Shown here piece by piece: positions 24,254 through 34,507 of a DNA stretch of 64,000 nucleotides (within the stretch, counting starts at the first letter, position 1; each line of letters begins with the position of its first letter). Under the pieces are notes generated by a model that saw only the letters and a list, made by a program, of their open reading frames with translations, did no database searches and was not told where the DNA came from. The DNA comes from Salinicola lusitanus (lineage in GTDB: Bacteria; Pseudomonadota; Gammaproteobacteria; Pseudomonadales; Halomonadaceae): NCBI RefSeq assembly GCF_003206045.1, contig NZ_PZJM01000015.1:62001-126000 (forward strand), given 5' to 3'. Both the position numbers and the translations under genes were made by a program.

Positions 24254-26683
24254 ATGATGAGCGAACACAACCGCGACGCCACGGACTACTTCGAAGCCAG
24301 CCAGACCGCGCCTGAAGACGACCCCCAGTCGCAGCACGCCGCCGGTGCCGTCGTCCCCTCCGGTGATTATCTGCCGGAACGAATCTACCTCCTTCCCATC
24401 CACAACCGGCCTTTCTTCCCCGCCCAGGTGCAACCGCTGATCATCCAGCGCCAGCGCTGGGAGGAGACCATGAAGCGCGTCGCCAATACTCCCCATCACA
24501 TGGTGGGGGTGGCGTTCGTGGGCGACGTGGGCATGGAGGAGTTGAACCCCGGCAGCTTCCCGGAGATCGGTACCGCGGTGAAGGTGCATCGCAACCAGAC
24601 CGAGGAGCAGCAGATCCAGTTCATCGCTCAGGGGATGCGGCGCTTTCGCATTCACCGCTGGCTGTCGAAGACGCCGCCCTATCTGGTGGAGGTCTCCTAT
24701 CCTCGCGAGCCGGTCGATGCCGAAGCGGAGGAAGCGCGCGCCTACGCGATGTCGCTGATCAACGGGATCAAGGAACTGCTCCCTATCAATCCGCTCTATG
24801 GCGAGGAACTGAAGAGCTATCTCAACCGCTTCAGTCCCCACGAGCCGGGCCCGCTGACCGACTTCGCCGCAGCCATCACCTCCGCCAAGGGCAAGGAGCT
24901 GCAGAACGTACTCGAGACCCTGCCGATCATGGATCGGATGCAGAAGGTGCTGCCGCTGCTGCGCAAGGAGATCGAGGTCGCCCAGTTGCAGAACCAGATC
25001 AGCGAGCAGGTCAACTCGCAGATGCAGGAGCGCCAGCGCGAGTTCTTCCTGCGCGAGCAGCTCAAGGTGATCCAGAAAGAGCTCGGTATCTCCAAGGACG
25101 ATCGCGAGAGCGATGTCGATACCTTTCGCGGCCGTCTCGAGGCGCTGCGGGTGCCGGAGCGGGTCCAGGAGCGCATCGACGACGAACTGAACAAACTGTC
25201 GGTGCTGGAGACCGGCTCGCCGGAATATGGCACCACCCGCAACTATCTCGACTGGCTGACGTCGCTTCCCTGGGGGATCACGTCGGAGGACCAGCTCGAT
25301 CTCAAGCGGGCCCGCGGCGTGCTCGATCGCGATCACGACGGCTTGAACGACGTCAAGGAACGCATCATCGAGTTCCTCGCCGAGGGCTCGTTCAAGGGTG
25401 ACGTGGGTGGCTCCATCGTGCTGCTGGTCGGCCCCCCCGGGGTGGGCAAGACCTCCGTCGGCCGGTCGATCGCCGATGCCCTGGGACGCAAGTTCTATCG
25501 TTTCTCGGTTGGCGGCATGCGCGACGAGGCGGAGATCAAGGGCCATCGCCGGACCTATATCGGTGCCATGCCGGGCAAGCTGGTGCAGGCGCTCAAGGAG
25601 GTGGAGGTCGAGAACCCGGTGATCATGCTCGACGAGATCGACAAGATGGGGCAGTCGTTCCAGGGCGATCCGGCCTCGGCGCTGCTGGAGGTGCTCGACC
25701 CCGAGCAGAACGTCGACTTCCTCGATCACTACCTCGACGTGCGCCTGGATCTCTCCAAGGTGCTGTTCGTCTGTACCGCCAACCAGCTCGACACCATTCC
25801 GGGGCCGCTGCTCGACCGCATGGAGCAGATCCGGCTGTCGGGATACATCGCCGAAGAGAAGGTGGCGATCGCCAAGCATCACCTTTGGCCGAAACTGTTG
25901 AAGCGTGACCGCATTCCCAAGAAGCGCATCAACCTGACCGATGCCGCGCTCAAGCAGGTGATCGAGGGCTACGCCCGCGAGGCCGGCGTTCGCCAGCTCG
26001 AGAAGCAGTTGCACCGGATCGTGCGCAAGGCGGCGGTCAAGATGCTCGAGCAGAACCAGGAGACGGTCAAGGTCTCGGTCAACAACCTGGAGGAGTTCCT
26101 GGGCGCGCCGCTGTTCCGCAAGGAGAAGGTACTCAAGGGCGTCGGCGTGGTCACCGGACTGGCCTGGACCGCCATGGGGGGCGCCACGTTGCCGATCGAG
26201 GCGACCAAGGTGCATGCGCTGACGCGTGGCTTCAAGCTCACCGGCAAGCTGGGCGAAGTGATGCAGGAGTCGGCCAATATCGCCTACAGCTATACCCTGG
26301 GTCACCTGGGCGAGTACGGCGCCGACGCCGACTTCTTCAACGACGCCTTCGTCCACCTCCATGTGCCTGAGGGCGCCACCCCCAAGGATGGCCCTTCGGC
26401 GGGCGTGACCATGACCACGGCGCTGATGTCGCTGGCCCGGAACCAGAGCATCAACCGGCCGCTGGCGATGACCGGCGAGCTGACGCTGACCGGCCAGGTG
26501 CTACCGGTCGGCGGCATCCGCGAGAAGGTGATCGCCGCCCGGCGCAGCGAAATCTTCGAGCTGATCCTGCCGGAGGCCAACAAGCGCGATTACGACGAGT
26601 TGCCGGACTATCTCAAGGCGGGAATGACCGTGCATTTCGCCAAGGTCTACCAGGATGTCGCCAAGGTCGTGTTCGGGCGTTGA
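24254..26683 (+). CDS. lon: Lon-type ATP-dependent serine protease (AsrA-like paralogue)
   Basis: An 809-residue LonA protease: N-terminal substrate domain, AAA+ module with Walker [10 protein letters not shown] (about 394-402), Walker [12 protein letters not shown], and a protease domain with the catalytic S715 (PKDGPSAG) and K758 ([12 protein letters not shown]), 43 residues apart as in E. coli. The N-terminus is atypical: about 40 polar residues, then [20 protein letters not shown] in place of the canonical LPLRD...FPGMV-like start. This resembles the second Lon of Pseudomonas (AsrA, PA0779) as I recall it. It degrades misfolded and regulatory proteins. A canonical lon near clpX is expected elsewhere; if none exists this is the main Lon. 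Confidence 0.93.
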   Translation: MMSEHNRDATDYFEASQTAPEDDPQSQHAAGAVVPSGDYLPERIYLLPIHNRPFFPAQVQPLIIQRQRWEETMKRVANTPHHMVGVAFVGDVGMEELNPGSFPEIGTAVKVHRNQTEEQQIQFIAQGMRRFRIHRWLSKTPPYLVEVSYPREPVDAEAEEARAYAMSLINGIKELLPINPLYGEELKSYLNRFSPHEPGPLTDFAAAITSAKGKELQNVLETLPIMDRMQKVLPLLRKEIEVAQLQNQISEQVNSQMQERQREFFLREQLKVIQKELGISKDDRESDVDTFRGRLEALRVPERVQERIDDELNKLSVLETGSPEYGTTRNYLDWLTSLPWGITSEDQLDLKRARGVLDRDHDGLNDVKERIIEFLAEGSFKGDVGGSIVLLVGPPGVGKTSVGRSIADALGRKFYRFSVGGMRDEAEIKGHRRTYIGAMPGKLVQALKEVEVENPVIMLDEIDKMGQSFQGDPASALLEVLDPEQNVDFLDHYLDVRLDLSKVLFVCTANQLDTIPGPLLDRMEQIRLSGYIAEEKVAIAKHHLWPKLLKRDRIPKKRINLTDAALKQVIEGYAREAGVRQLEKQLHRIVRKAAVKMLEQNQETVKVSVNNLEEFLGAPLFRKEKVLKGVGVVTGLAWTAMGGATLPIEATKVHALTRGFKLTGKLGEVMQESANIAYSYTLGHLGEYGADADFFNDAFVHLHVPEGATPKDGPSAGVTMTTALMSLARNQSINRPLAMTGELTLTGQVLPVGGIREKVIAARRSEIFELILPEANKRDYDELPDYLKAGMTVHFAKVYQDVAKVVFGR

Positions 26684-26772
26684 GATTGGCCGCTGGCATG
26701 CCGCACAAGGGCGTCATGGTACGCTGAAGGCGACGCCGGCGTGACGATCGGCGAAGGAACGAGGAGCATGAC

Positions 26773-26976
26773 GTGGTAAACGACAAGGCAATACAACGAT
26801 CGCGCTGGTTGATCATGGCGACTTGGGCGGTGTTGGCGATGGTGATGCTGAGTGCCTGCAGTTACCATCCGGCACGCATCGAGTCCGAGCCCGCGGTAAT
26901 CATTGGTGACGGTGATCATCGTCACGGCGACGGTGACTTCTGTCCGCCGGGGCAGGCGAAAAAAGGGAACTGCTGA
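26773..26976 (+). CDS. Small lipoprotein of unknown function
   Basis: A 67-residue protein from a GTG start. A lipoprotein signal is clear: basic RSR, hydrophobic LIMATWAVLAMVM, and lipobox LSAC with the lipidated C29. The mature part is about 39 residues, has a His/Asp-rich GDGDHRHGDGD and ends FCPPGQAKKGNC with two more cysteines that could form a disulfide or bind metal. I do not recognise the family. It stands between lon and lysE; a long hairpin follows. Confidence 0.7.
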   Translation: MVNDKAIQRSRWLIMATWAVLAMVMLSACSYHPARIESEPAVIIGDGDHRHGDGDFCPPGQAKKGNC

Positions 26977-27000
26977 GACATTCGCTGTCTCGACCGGTCA

Positions 27001-27031
27001 CAAGCGGCGGCGCATCATGCGCCGCCGCTTG
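27001..27031 (+). terminator. Long GC-rich hairpin after the lipoprotein gene
   Basis: CAAGCGGCGGCGC pairs perfectly with GCGCCGCCGCTTG around ATCAT (the palindrome extends into the loop). It starts 24 bases after the stop. There is no T-run, so it may be a mixed or non-canonical terminator. Confidence 0.6.
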
Positions 27032-27103
27032 CGTTGACGGGTTGCGCCGCAGGGGCGTCAGGCCGACAATCGCGCTTCATCGCCTCCATTGTGGGTCCAC
27101 GCC

Positions 27104-27721
27104 ATGTCTCTCGAAAGTGCCGTCACCTACCTGCTGGCCATTTTCCTGTTCGCCATCACGCCGGGTCCGGGCGTGTTCGCGCTGATCGCCACGGGCATGA
27201 ACGCAGGATTTCGTCGATGCCTGCCGATGGCGGCGGGCATGATACTCAGCGACGTGCTCTATCTGCTGCTCGCGACCTTCGGCTTGGCCACCATCGCCGA
27301 GCACTGGGGGGAAGTCTTCGGCGTGATCCGGATCCTGGGAGCACTATATCTTTTCTATCTCGGTTGGAAGTTGTGGAAAGCGCCGGTGCAAAGCGCCGAG
27401 GTGGCGTCGCCCGGTCAGTCGGGGGGTAATCTGGCCGGGGTCGCGCAGGGATTTCTTATCTCTGCCTCGAATCCCAAGGTGATCCTGTTCTATATCGCTT
27501 TCCTGCCCACGTTCGTCGACCTCGAGCGGCTCGGCGGCTCCGCCCTGGCGCTGTTGGTCGTGCTGACGGTCGCTGGCTTGATGGCAGGGCTCTGCCTGAT
27601 CGCTGCCAGTGCGGCCAGAGCGCGGCGAGCCTTGCGTTCGCCCCGCGCGCAGCGCCGATTGAACCGGGGCGCCGGATCGCTGATGATCGGCGCTGGCGCG
27701 CTGCTGATAGCGAAAAGTTGA
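27104..27721 (+). CDS. LysE/RhtB family amino-acid exporter
   Basis: A 205-residue inner-membrane protein with six hydrophobic segments. The family signature appears at the start: LLAIFLFAITPGPGVFALIATGMN, with the conserved TPGPG loop. The segment GFLISASNPKVILFYIAFLPTFVD is the second hallmark. Exports amino acids such as homoserine, threonine or lysine; the exact substrate cannot be read. I used ATG 27104 rather than upstream TTG/GTG codons because it starts at the conserved helix. It converges with queH across a hairpin. Confidence 0.88.
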   Translation: MSLESAVTYLLAIFLFAITPGPGVFALIATGMNAGFRRCLPMAAGMILSDVLYLLLATFGLATIAEHWGEVFGVIRILGALYLFYLGWKLWKAPVQSAEVASPGQSGGNLAGVAQGFLISASNPKVILFYIAFLPTFVDLERLGGSALALLVVLTVAGLMAGLCLIAASAARARRALRSPRAQRRLNRGAGSLMIGAGALLIAKS

Positions 27722-27724
27722 CGG

Positions 27725-27744
27725 CGAGGGCCACCTGGCCCTCG
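27725..27744. terminator. Hairpin between convergent lysE-family gene and queH
   Basis: Nine-base perfect stem CGAGGGCCA / TGGCCCTCG with a two-base loop, filling the 23-base gap between the two stop codons. Probably works for both directions. Confidence 0.65.
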
Positions 27745-28446
27745 TCACTCGTCGTCGCCGTAGTACTGTACGCCGAGCTTGATCAGCTCACGGCCCTGAG
27801 CCTTGCGGTGGAGGTTGGAGTCGCGCAGCGAATAGACGCAGCCGCAATACTCCTGCTGGTAGAAACGCTCGCGCTTGCTGATCTCGATCATGCGTTTCGA
27901 GCCACCTTTCTTGCGCCAGTTGTAATCCCAGTACTCCATCCCCTCGTAAGGCGCCGCGGCGCGGTGACCGCAGTCGTTGATCTGGTTCATGTCCTTCCAG
28001 CGCGAGATGCCGAGCGAGCTGGAAATCAGCGTATAGCCGTGCTCCTTGGCGTAGAGCGCCGTGCGTTCGAAACGCATGTCGAAGCACATGGTGCAACGAA
28101 TGCCGCGCTCCGGCTCGTACTCCATGCCCTTGGCGCGGGCGAACCAGTTGTCGGTATCGTAGTCGGCATCGATGAACTCGATGTCGTGCTGCTCGGCGAA
28201 GCGGATGTTCTCCTCCTTGCGCAGCAGGTACTCCTTCTCCGGATGGATATTCGGGTTGTAGAAGAAGATCGCGTAGTCGATACCGGAGGCGTGCAGCGCT
28301 TCCATGACCTCCCCCGAGCAGGGGGCGCAGCAGGAGTGAAGCAGCAGCTTGGCGTGCCCTTGGGGCAGGTGGAGCGCCTGGCGCTCGTCGGCGGTGGACA
28401 TGGTGGAATTGGCCTGATCGTGAAGCGATTGCTGAATCCCGCTCAT
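27745..28446 (-). CDS. queH: Epoxyqueuosine reductase QueH (DUF208)
   Basis: A 233-residue metalloprotein performing the last step of queuosine synthesis in tRNA, reducing epoxyqueuosine. The cysteine signature is [14 protein letters not shown] (C39, C40, C43), followed by [15 protein letters not shown] and the C-terminal [11 protein letters not shown], the cysteines that bind the iron-sulfur cluster and mononuclear iron. It replaces the unrelated QueG in genomes lacking it. The N-terminus is uncertain: Met at 28446 and 28401 are both possible and neither has a strong ribosome site. Confidence 0.93.
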   Translation of the reverse strand: MSGIQQSLHDQANSTMSTADERQALHLPQGHAKLLLHSCCAPCSGEVMEALHASGIDYAIFFYNPNIHPEKEYLLRKEENIRFAEQHDIEFIDADYDTDNWFARAKGMEYEPERGIRCTMCFDMRFERTALYAKEHGYTLISSSLGISRWKDMNQINDCGHRAAAPYEGMEYWDYNWRKKGGSKRMIEISKRERFYQQEYCGCVYSLRDSNLHRKAQGRELIKLGVQYYGDDE

Positions 28447-28485
28447 GTTGCGTCGCGAGCCTGGTGGCGTCAACGTCGAGTCCCT

Positions 28486-29400
28486 TCAGCGGCGTTGGCG
28501 CCGGCCACTGACCAGGGCCACCCCGGCGGCGGCGATGGCCATGCCCAGCCAGGCAACGGGGGGCATGGCTTCGTCGATCAGCCACCATGAAAACAGGGCC
28601 GCGCAGGGCGGCACCAGGTAGAACAGGGCAGAGACCCGGGAGGCCTCGCCGCGGCGGATCATCGCCAGCAGCAGCGAGATGGCGATCAATGAGTTGCCGA
28701 TGACCAGGTAGGCCAGCGATCCGACCAGCGCACCGTTCAGCTCGAGCGTGAAGTGGCCGAACAGCGCGATCAGCGGCAGGGTCGTGATCAAGCCGGTCAG
28801 ATACTGGATGAGATTGGCGCTGATCGGATGGAGCGGCTCGCCAAAGCGTTTCTCGTAGAGTGTCGCACCGCTCATGCCCAGCAGGGCGGCCAAGGCCAGC
28901 AACAAGCCGCCGACCGTCGTGCCTTCCACGGTGGAGCGACCGACGATGACCACCACCGCGCCCACGAAGCCCAGCACGAAGCCGATCCAGCGCCGCCTGC
29001 CGATGGTTTCGCCCACCATGGCCGGGGCCGCGAGGGCGACCAGTATCGGTTGCAACGACACGATCAGCGCCACCACGCCGGCGGAGCTGCCGAGGGCAAA
29101 GGCGCTGTAGCAGCAGCCGAAGTAGATGGTCTGGATCAGGAAGCCGACCATCGCCTGATGACCCCAGGCGGCGAGCCTGGTAGGCATCGGTGGGCGCAGC
29201 CATAGCCAGATCGGCAACATGATCAGTAGCACCAGCGTGAATCGAAGCCCCAGGAACAGCAGCGGGTCGACATGCTGCGTGCCGATCTTGGCGACCGGGA
29301 ATCCCAGTGACCACAGCAGCAGGAAGAGCCCCGGCGCCGTCGCGAGCCAGAGCGGCTGATGCCCGCGAGCGGGCGCCGCTGCCGTGGAGCGTTCAGTCAT
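28486..29400 (-). CDS. EamA/DMT family transporter
   Basis: A 304-residue protein with ten predicted membrane helices in two five-helix EamA repeats. The first starts at LFLLLWSLGFPVAKIGTQHV and the second near LLLALAALLGMSGATLYEKRF. The end is basic (SGRRQRR), facing the cytoplasm. Substrate unknown; family members export amino acids, metabolites or drugs. It has a typical length, and lies 39 bases upstream of queH on the same strand. Confidence 0.85.
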   Translation of the reverse strand: MTERSTAAAPARGHQPLWLATAPGLFLLLWSLGFPVAKIGTQHVDPLLFLGLRFTLVLLIMLPIWLWLRPPMPTRLAAWGHQAMVGFLIQTIYFGCCYSAFALGSSAGVVALIVSLQPILVALAAPAMVGETIGRRRWIGFVLGFVGAVVVIVGRSTVEGTTVGGLLLALAALLGMSGATLYEKRFGEPLHPISANLIQYLTGLITTLPLIALFGHFTLELNGALVGSLAYLVIGNSLIAISLLLAMIRRGEASRVSALFYLVPPCAALFSWWLIDEAMPPVAWLGMAIAAAGVALVSGRRQRR

Positions 29401-29506
29401 GTCGATCCCGTTTGGAAGTGTTGGTGGCGTCGCCCGCAGGCCCGCACTATCGGCCCTCCACGGAAGAGGGCTGAAGGCCGTGCCGGGATTTTCGTGCCTG
29501 GGTGTC

Positions 29507-30700
<1,194 letters not shown>

Positions 30701-31957
30701 ATGTCCACTAGCAAACGACAGCGATATTACGGCCTCGAATGGCTGCGCTTTCTGATGGCGTTGTGGATGGTCGCCTATCACTTCGGCGGCATCTACAGCG
30801 ACATGCCGGCGATGCTGAGAAGCTTCATCGGCATGGGCTTCTTCGCGACCAGCACGTTTTTCATGCTGTCCGGATTCCTGCTCGCCCACGTGGCGCTGGA
30901 TCATGCCGGAGAGATGAAGATGCACGGCCCAGCGTTCGTCGCCAAACGCTTGTGCAATCTCTATCCGATTCATGTAATGACAATGCTACTGTCGGTCGGA
31001 TTGCTGTTGATTCAGTACCCCATCCGCCCCGAAGGGGTCCATGTCTACTTTAATACGCACCCCTATTACCCGCTGAGCGATGCCGTGAGAGCCGACTTCG
31101 CCGAGCGGCTGTCGTGGCCCAGCGCCATTGGCCATATCGCGCTGCAACTGACGCTCCTTCAGGCCTGGGAGCCGCGCTTCCTGTGGCTCAACGGGGCCTC
31201 GTGGTCGATCTCCGCGCTGCTCTTCTTCTACGCCTGCTTCCCGTGGCTGGCGCCGCGACTGATGCGGGTCCAGCGTTGGGGCCTGGTACTGCTGGGTCTC
31301 TGGGGGCTCTACGCGCTGGGACCGCTCGTCGCCACGCTGGCGGGGTCGTTCGATTACGTAACGGTTGGCGTGCTTCATCGCAACCCGTTGTTTCGCCTGC
31401 CAGAGTTCCTGACCGGTATCGTGCTCTATCGCGCCTGGCAGTCCCCACGCGTGGGCGATCTGGTACGCCGGTTTCGCTATCCACTGCTGGCGCTGGGCTT
31501 GTGCGGCGTGCCGGTCGGGGTCCTGCTACTGAAAATGGATGGACTGCACCTTTACTACCTGACTCACAATGGCCTGCTGCTGCCATTCCAGGCGCTGGTG
31601 CTACTCAGCGTGTGTGCCTTCTCGGCGCCGCAAAGTGCAACGATCCGGGCCTGGGCTCAGCGACTGGGGGAGTCCGCGCTGTGCATTTTTGCGCTGCACA
31701 CGCCGCTGATCGGGCCGACCGCGAGAGCGACCCGCTGGCTTCTGCAGCGATGGCACGAGAGCTGGGTCGTGGACAGCAGCAACGTGGCGCTCAAGTTCGC
31801 GATCCCGCTGTGGACCATGGCTTTCCATCTCGCGATGATCGTTGTACTGGCGCTCCTGATGCAGCGCTTTGTGGTCGCACCGGTTCGTCGATGGCTGGAA
31901 GCGCGATTGCCGTCGGCTTGGCAGCGGCGATCGGCATCGAGAGCGGTCCGGGCGTGA
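30701..31957 (+). CDS. Acyltransferase 3 family membrane protein
   Basis: A 418-residue protein with about ten membrane helices. The family catalytic pattern R-x10-H is R16-H27 (RFLMALWMVAYHFGG), and GFFATSTFFMLSGFLLAHV follows, typical of the OafA/YrhL acyl transferases that O-acetylate or O-acylate surface polysaccharides. No SGNH domain is fused at the C-terminus. The start is set by the excellent AAGGAGGTG. There are no surface-polysaccharide genes nearby to hint at a substrate. Confidence 0.88.
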   Translation: MSTSKRQRYYGLEWLRFLMALWMVAYHFGGIYSDMPAMLRSFIGMGFFATSTFFMLSGFLLAHVALDHAGEMKMHGPAFVAKRLCNLYPIHVMTMLLSVGLLLIQYPIRPEGVHVYFNTHPYYPLSDAVRADFAERLSWPSAIGHIALQLTLLQAWEPRFLWLNGASWSISALLFFYACFPWLAPRLMRVQRWGLVLLGLWGLYALGPLVATLAGSFDYVTVGVLHRNPLFRLPEFLTGIVLYRAWQSPRVGDLVRRFRYPLLALGLCGVPVGVLLLKMDGLHLYYLTHNGLLLPFQALVLLSVCAFSAPQSATIRAWAQRLGESALCIFALHTPLIGPTARATRWLLQRWHESWVVDSSNVALKFAIPLWTMAFHLAMIVVLALLMQRFVVAPVRRWLEARLPSAWQRRSASRAVRA

Positions 31958-32212
31958 GTTCGCCAGCGAAGCATGGGGTCGGAGACCACGCCCCGGTCTC
32001 GCAGGGCAGGGGTGAGACCGTCGGTCATTGCGACGAGGACCATGCCGAAACGTGCGCCTCGGCGAACCGTATCTCCCAGTCGTTCAGGGCTAATATTATC
32101 GACTCTCCCTCGCCATGGAACCTTGCCGTTCGAGATGCGATACCCTAATAAGTGAGGGTGCCTCGCCGGCTTGCCCGCGAAGCGAAGCGAATTCATCTCT
32201 AAGGGACGCAGC

Positions 32213-33262
32213 ATGAAGGGATCCATCCGTGTGGGGCTGGTCGGCTACGGCATGGCCAGCAAACGGTTCCACGCGCCGCTGATCGACGCTCAGGACGGCC
32301 TCTCTCTGGTTGCCGTGGCAAGCCGGGACGCCGGCAAGGTGAACGCCGACTGGCCGAGCGTGCCGGTGGAGGCGACACCGCAGGCACTGTTCCAGCGCGC
32401 CGATATCGATCTGGTCGTCATACCCACGCCCAACGCAACGCACTATTCCCTGGTCAGTGAGGCACTGGCAGCAGGCAAGCATGTCGTTGTCGACAAGCCC
32501 TTCACGGTGACGGCGGACGAAGCCCGCAAGCTGTGCGATCAGGCTGACAGGGCCGGACGCCTGCTGTCGGTCTTCCACAACCGACGCTGGGACTCGGATT
32601 TCCTGACGGTGCGCAATCTCATCGACAGCCAGTCGCTGGGCAGGATCGTCCATTTCGAGTCCCATTTCGATCGCTTCCGGCCCGAGGTCGCCCAGCGCTG
32701 GCGTGAGGATCCCGCTCCCGGTGCCGGTGCCTGGTTCGACCTCGGCTCACACCTGCTCGACCAGAGCCTGGTGCTGTTCGGTGTGCCGGAGTCGATCTCG
32801 CTCGATCTGGCCCGCCAGCGAGAGGGTGCCAAGGTCGACGACTATTTTCACGCCGTGCTGCACTATCGGGAGTGCCGCGTGATCCTCCACGGCGGTACCC
32901 TGGTTGCCGCGCCCGGCGCCCGCTTCACCGTTCACGGTACCCGCGCCAGCTATGTCAAGCATGGTCTCGATCCGCAGGAGGACATGCTCAAGCGCGGTGA
33001 TCGGCAGCCGTCGCCCCACTGGGGAGAGGATTGGCGCCACGGCATGCTGACGATCGGCCAGGTACGCGAAGGCATTCAGCCGGAACTGCACGAGATACCG
33101 ACCCTGCCCGGCGACTATCTCGCCTACTACGCGGGTGTTCGCGACGCCATTCGGGGTGACGCGCCGCTGCCCGTGACGGCCGAAGCCGCATTGGACGTGA
33201 TGCGCTTGCTGGAAGCGGGAATTCGCAGCGCCGAGTCGGGGCAGGTCGTCACGCTGTCGTGA
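32213..33262 (+). CDS. Gfo/Idh/MocA family oxidoreductase (YdgJ/IolW-like)
   Basis: A 349-residue NAD(P)-dependent dehydrogenase. The Rossmann motif is RVGLVGYGMAS near the start; the catalytic lysine stands in KHVVVDKPFTV. The C-terminal half holds WFDLGSHLLDQSLVLFG and LPGDYLAYYAGVRDAI, typical of the YdgJ/scyllo-inositol dehydrogenase branch. Substrate is a sugar or cyclitol, not identifiable further. The ATG has AAGGGA upstream. It is preceded by a 255-base gap in which I see no gene. Confidence 0.88.
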   Translation: MKGSIRVGLVGYGMASKRFHAPLIDAQDGLSLVAVASRDAGKVNADWPSVPVEATPQALFQRADIDLVVIPTPNATHYSLVSEALAAGKHVVVDKPFTVTADEARKLCDQADRAGRLLSVFHNRRWDSDFLTVRNLIDSQSLGRIVHFESHFDRFRPEVAQRWREDPAPGAGAWFDLGSHLLDQSLVLFGVPESISLDLARQREGAKVDDYFHAVLHYRECRVILHGGTLVAAPGARFTVHGTRASYVKHGLDPQEDMLKRGDRQPSPHWGEDWRHGMLTIGQVREGIQPELHEIPTLPGDYLAYYAGVRDAIRGDAPLPVTAEAALDVMRLLEAGIRSAESGQVVTLS

Positions 33263-33295
33263 GATCGTGCTGACATCTCGACCTGGGGGCAATGA

Positions 33296-33325
33296 CATCG
33301 AGCCAGCGAATTCGCTGGCTCGATG
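33296..33325. terminator. Perfect 30-bp palindrome between convergent genes
   Basis: CATCGAGCCAGCGAA followed directly by its reverse complement TTCGCTGGCTCGATG. It lies midway between the oxidoreductase stop (33262) and the kdgT stop (33359). No T-run follows in either direction. Confidence 0.7.
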
Positions 33326-33358
33326 CGTCGTGATACCGGGGGCGGCCTCCGGCGTGGC

Positions 33359-34402
33359 TCATTTCGGGATAAGATCGCCCGCCAGATGGGCAGAAGACTT
33401 GTCATGGGCGCTCGCTCTGACAGGCATTTCCTCCGGCGATCGCAGTTCGCCATTGCGCTTGAGCAGCCACGAGGCGATCGCCGGCGCCATCAGCGCCGAG
33501 ACCAGCACGCAGGCCGCGACCTGGGTCGTGGCGACACCGACATAGGCTTGCAGCGAAGGGTCGGCCGCGGCGGCGATTGCCGGTGTGGCGATGGAGTTGC
33601 CCGCGGTGGTGCCGGCGGCAAAGCCGATTCCGCTGCGTCTGCCGCGTTTCAGCAGATATCGATAGCCGAGATAGACCAGTCCACCGGTGAACGGAGCGAC
33701 GAGCAGGCCCAGCGCCAGCCCGGTCAGTCCGCCGTGCAGCACGTCGGCCAGATTGATGCCGGTGCCGAGGCCGAACGAGAAGAAGGGAATCACCATCTCC
33801 GGCACCGGGCGCATGACCTCTGTCCATTTGGGGTCGAGATTGCCGGCCAGAATCCCCAGCAGCAGCGGGATGATCGCCGCCATGAACACTTCCAGCGGGA
33901 TATCGGCCAGGCCCGACGCACCGATCAGAATCAGGGTGAAGAAGGGGCCGTCGTTGATGGCGCTGGCGATATAGGCGCCGCGATCGCGCTGGTCGCCGTA
34001 GCGGCCGGTGAAGGCGAGCCAGATACCGCCGTTGCTGTTGTCCATCGCGGCCAGCATGGCCAGGATCGAGATCCCGAACAGGCCCTGCATACCGGTAGTC
34101 AGACCCAGGATCGCGATCAGCACACCGGGGATCAGGCTCTTGGCCAGGAGTATGACACTGGCGGTGCCGACGATAGGACCGGCGTTGCGCGGCGTTATCT
34201 GCATGCCGGTGGCGAAGATCACCAGTGCCATGAACGCCATGGCGCCGTCCTTGAACAGCGCAGTGGTGAAACTGCCGATCTCCAGCGCGGCGGGCGCGAG
34301 CGTGCCGACGATCGATCCGAGAATCAGCGGAATGATCATCAGACCGCCGGGGATGCGGTTGAGCGCGTCGTAGATGGGAACGCGCGATACCGGAATCGAC
34401 AT
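33359..34402 (-). CDS. kdgT: 2-keto-3-deoxygluconate permease
   Basis: A 347-residue membrane symporter of the KdgT family with about ten helices. Family motifs include YDALNRIPGGLMIIPL at the start, AMDNSNGGIWLAFTGRYGD, and GTTAGNSIATPAIAAA near the end. It takes up 2-keto-3-deoxygluconate or related keto-deoxy sugar acids with protons. I used ATG 34402, preceded by GGAGAA, over a longer frame. It is downstream of a UxaA/GarD-type dehydratase on the same strand (105-base gap), and a divergent LysR gene lies beyond, forming a plausible sugar-acid regulon. Confidence 0.9.
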   Translation of the reverse strand: MSIPVSRVPIYDALNRIPGGLMIIPLILGSIVGTLAPAALEIGSFTTALFKDGAMAFMALVIFATGMQITPRNAGPIVGTASVILLAKSLIPGVLIAILGLTTGMQGLFGISILAMLAAMDNSNGGIWLAFTGRYGDQRDRGAYIASAINDGPFFTLILIGASGLADIPLEVFMAAIIPLLLGILAGNLDPKWTEVMRPVPEMVIPFFSFGLGTGINLADVLHGGLTGLALGLLVAPFTGGLVYLGYRYLLKRGRRSGIGFAAGTTAGNSIATPAIAAAADPSLQAYVGVATTQVAACVLVSALMAPAIASWLLKRNGELRSPEEMPVRASAHDKSSAHLAGDLIPK

Positions 34403-34507
34403 GTGATTTTCTCCATGCCAGAGCGAAGGGGGGGTGCCGTCGGTGACGGCGCCGGTGGACATGGCCTACGGCTTGGGGCTATCTGAGAGCCCGAGGGCCT
34501 TGCGAAC

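Noticed and set aside
24245-26362. A 705-codon open frame antisense to lon
   Set aside because: It is the shadow of a GC-rich gene: no ribosome site, low-complexity Leu/Glu/Arg/Gln-rich protein, and the forward frame is a clear Lon protease. Similar long antisense frames opposite ybbP, the porin, tex and ptsP were rejected for the same reason.
31114-32148. A 344-codon frame overlapping the acyltransferase end
   Set aside because: It is an out-of-frame read of the acyltransferase gene, rich in Ala/Arg/Pro, without a ribosome site; the stretch after 31957 shows no gene of its own.
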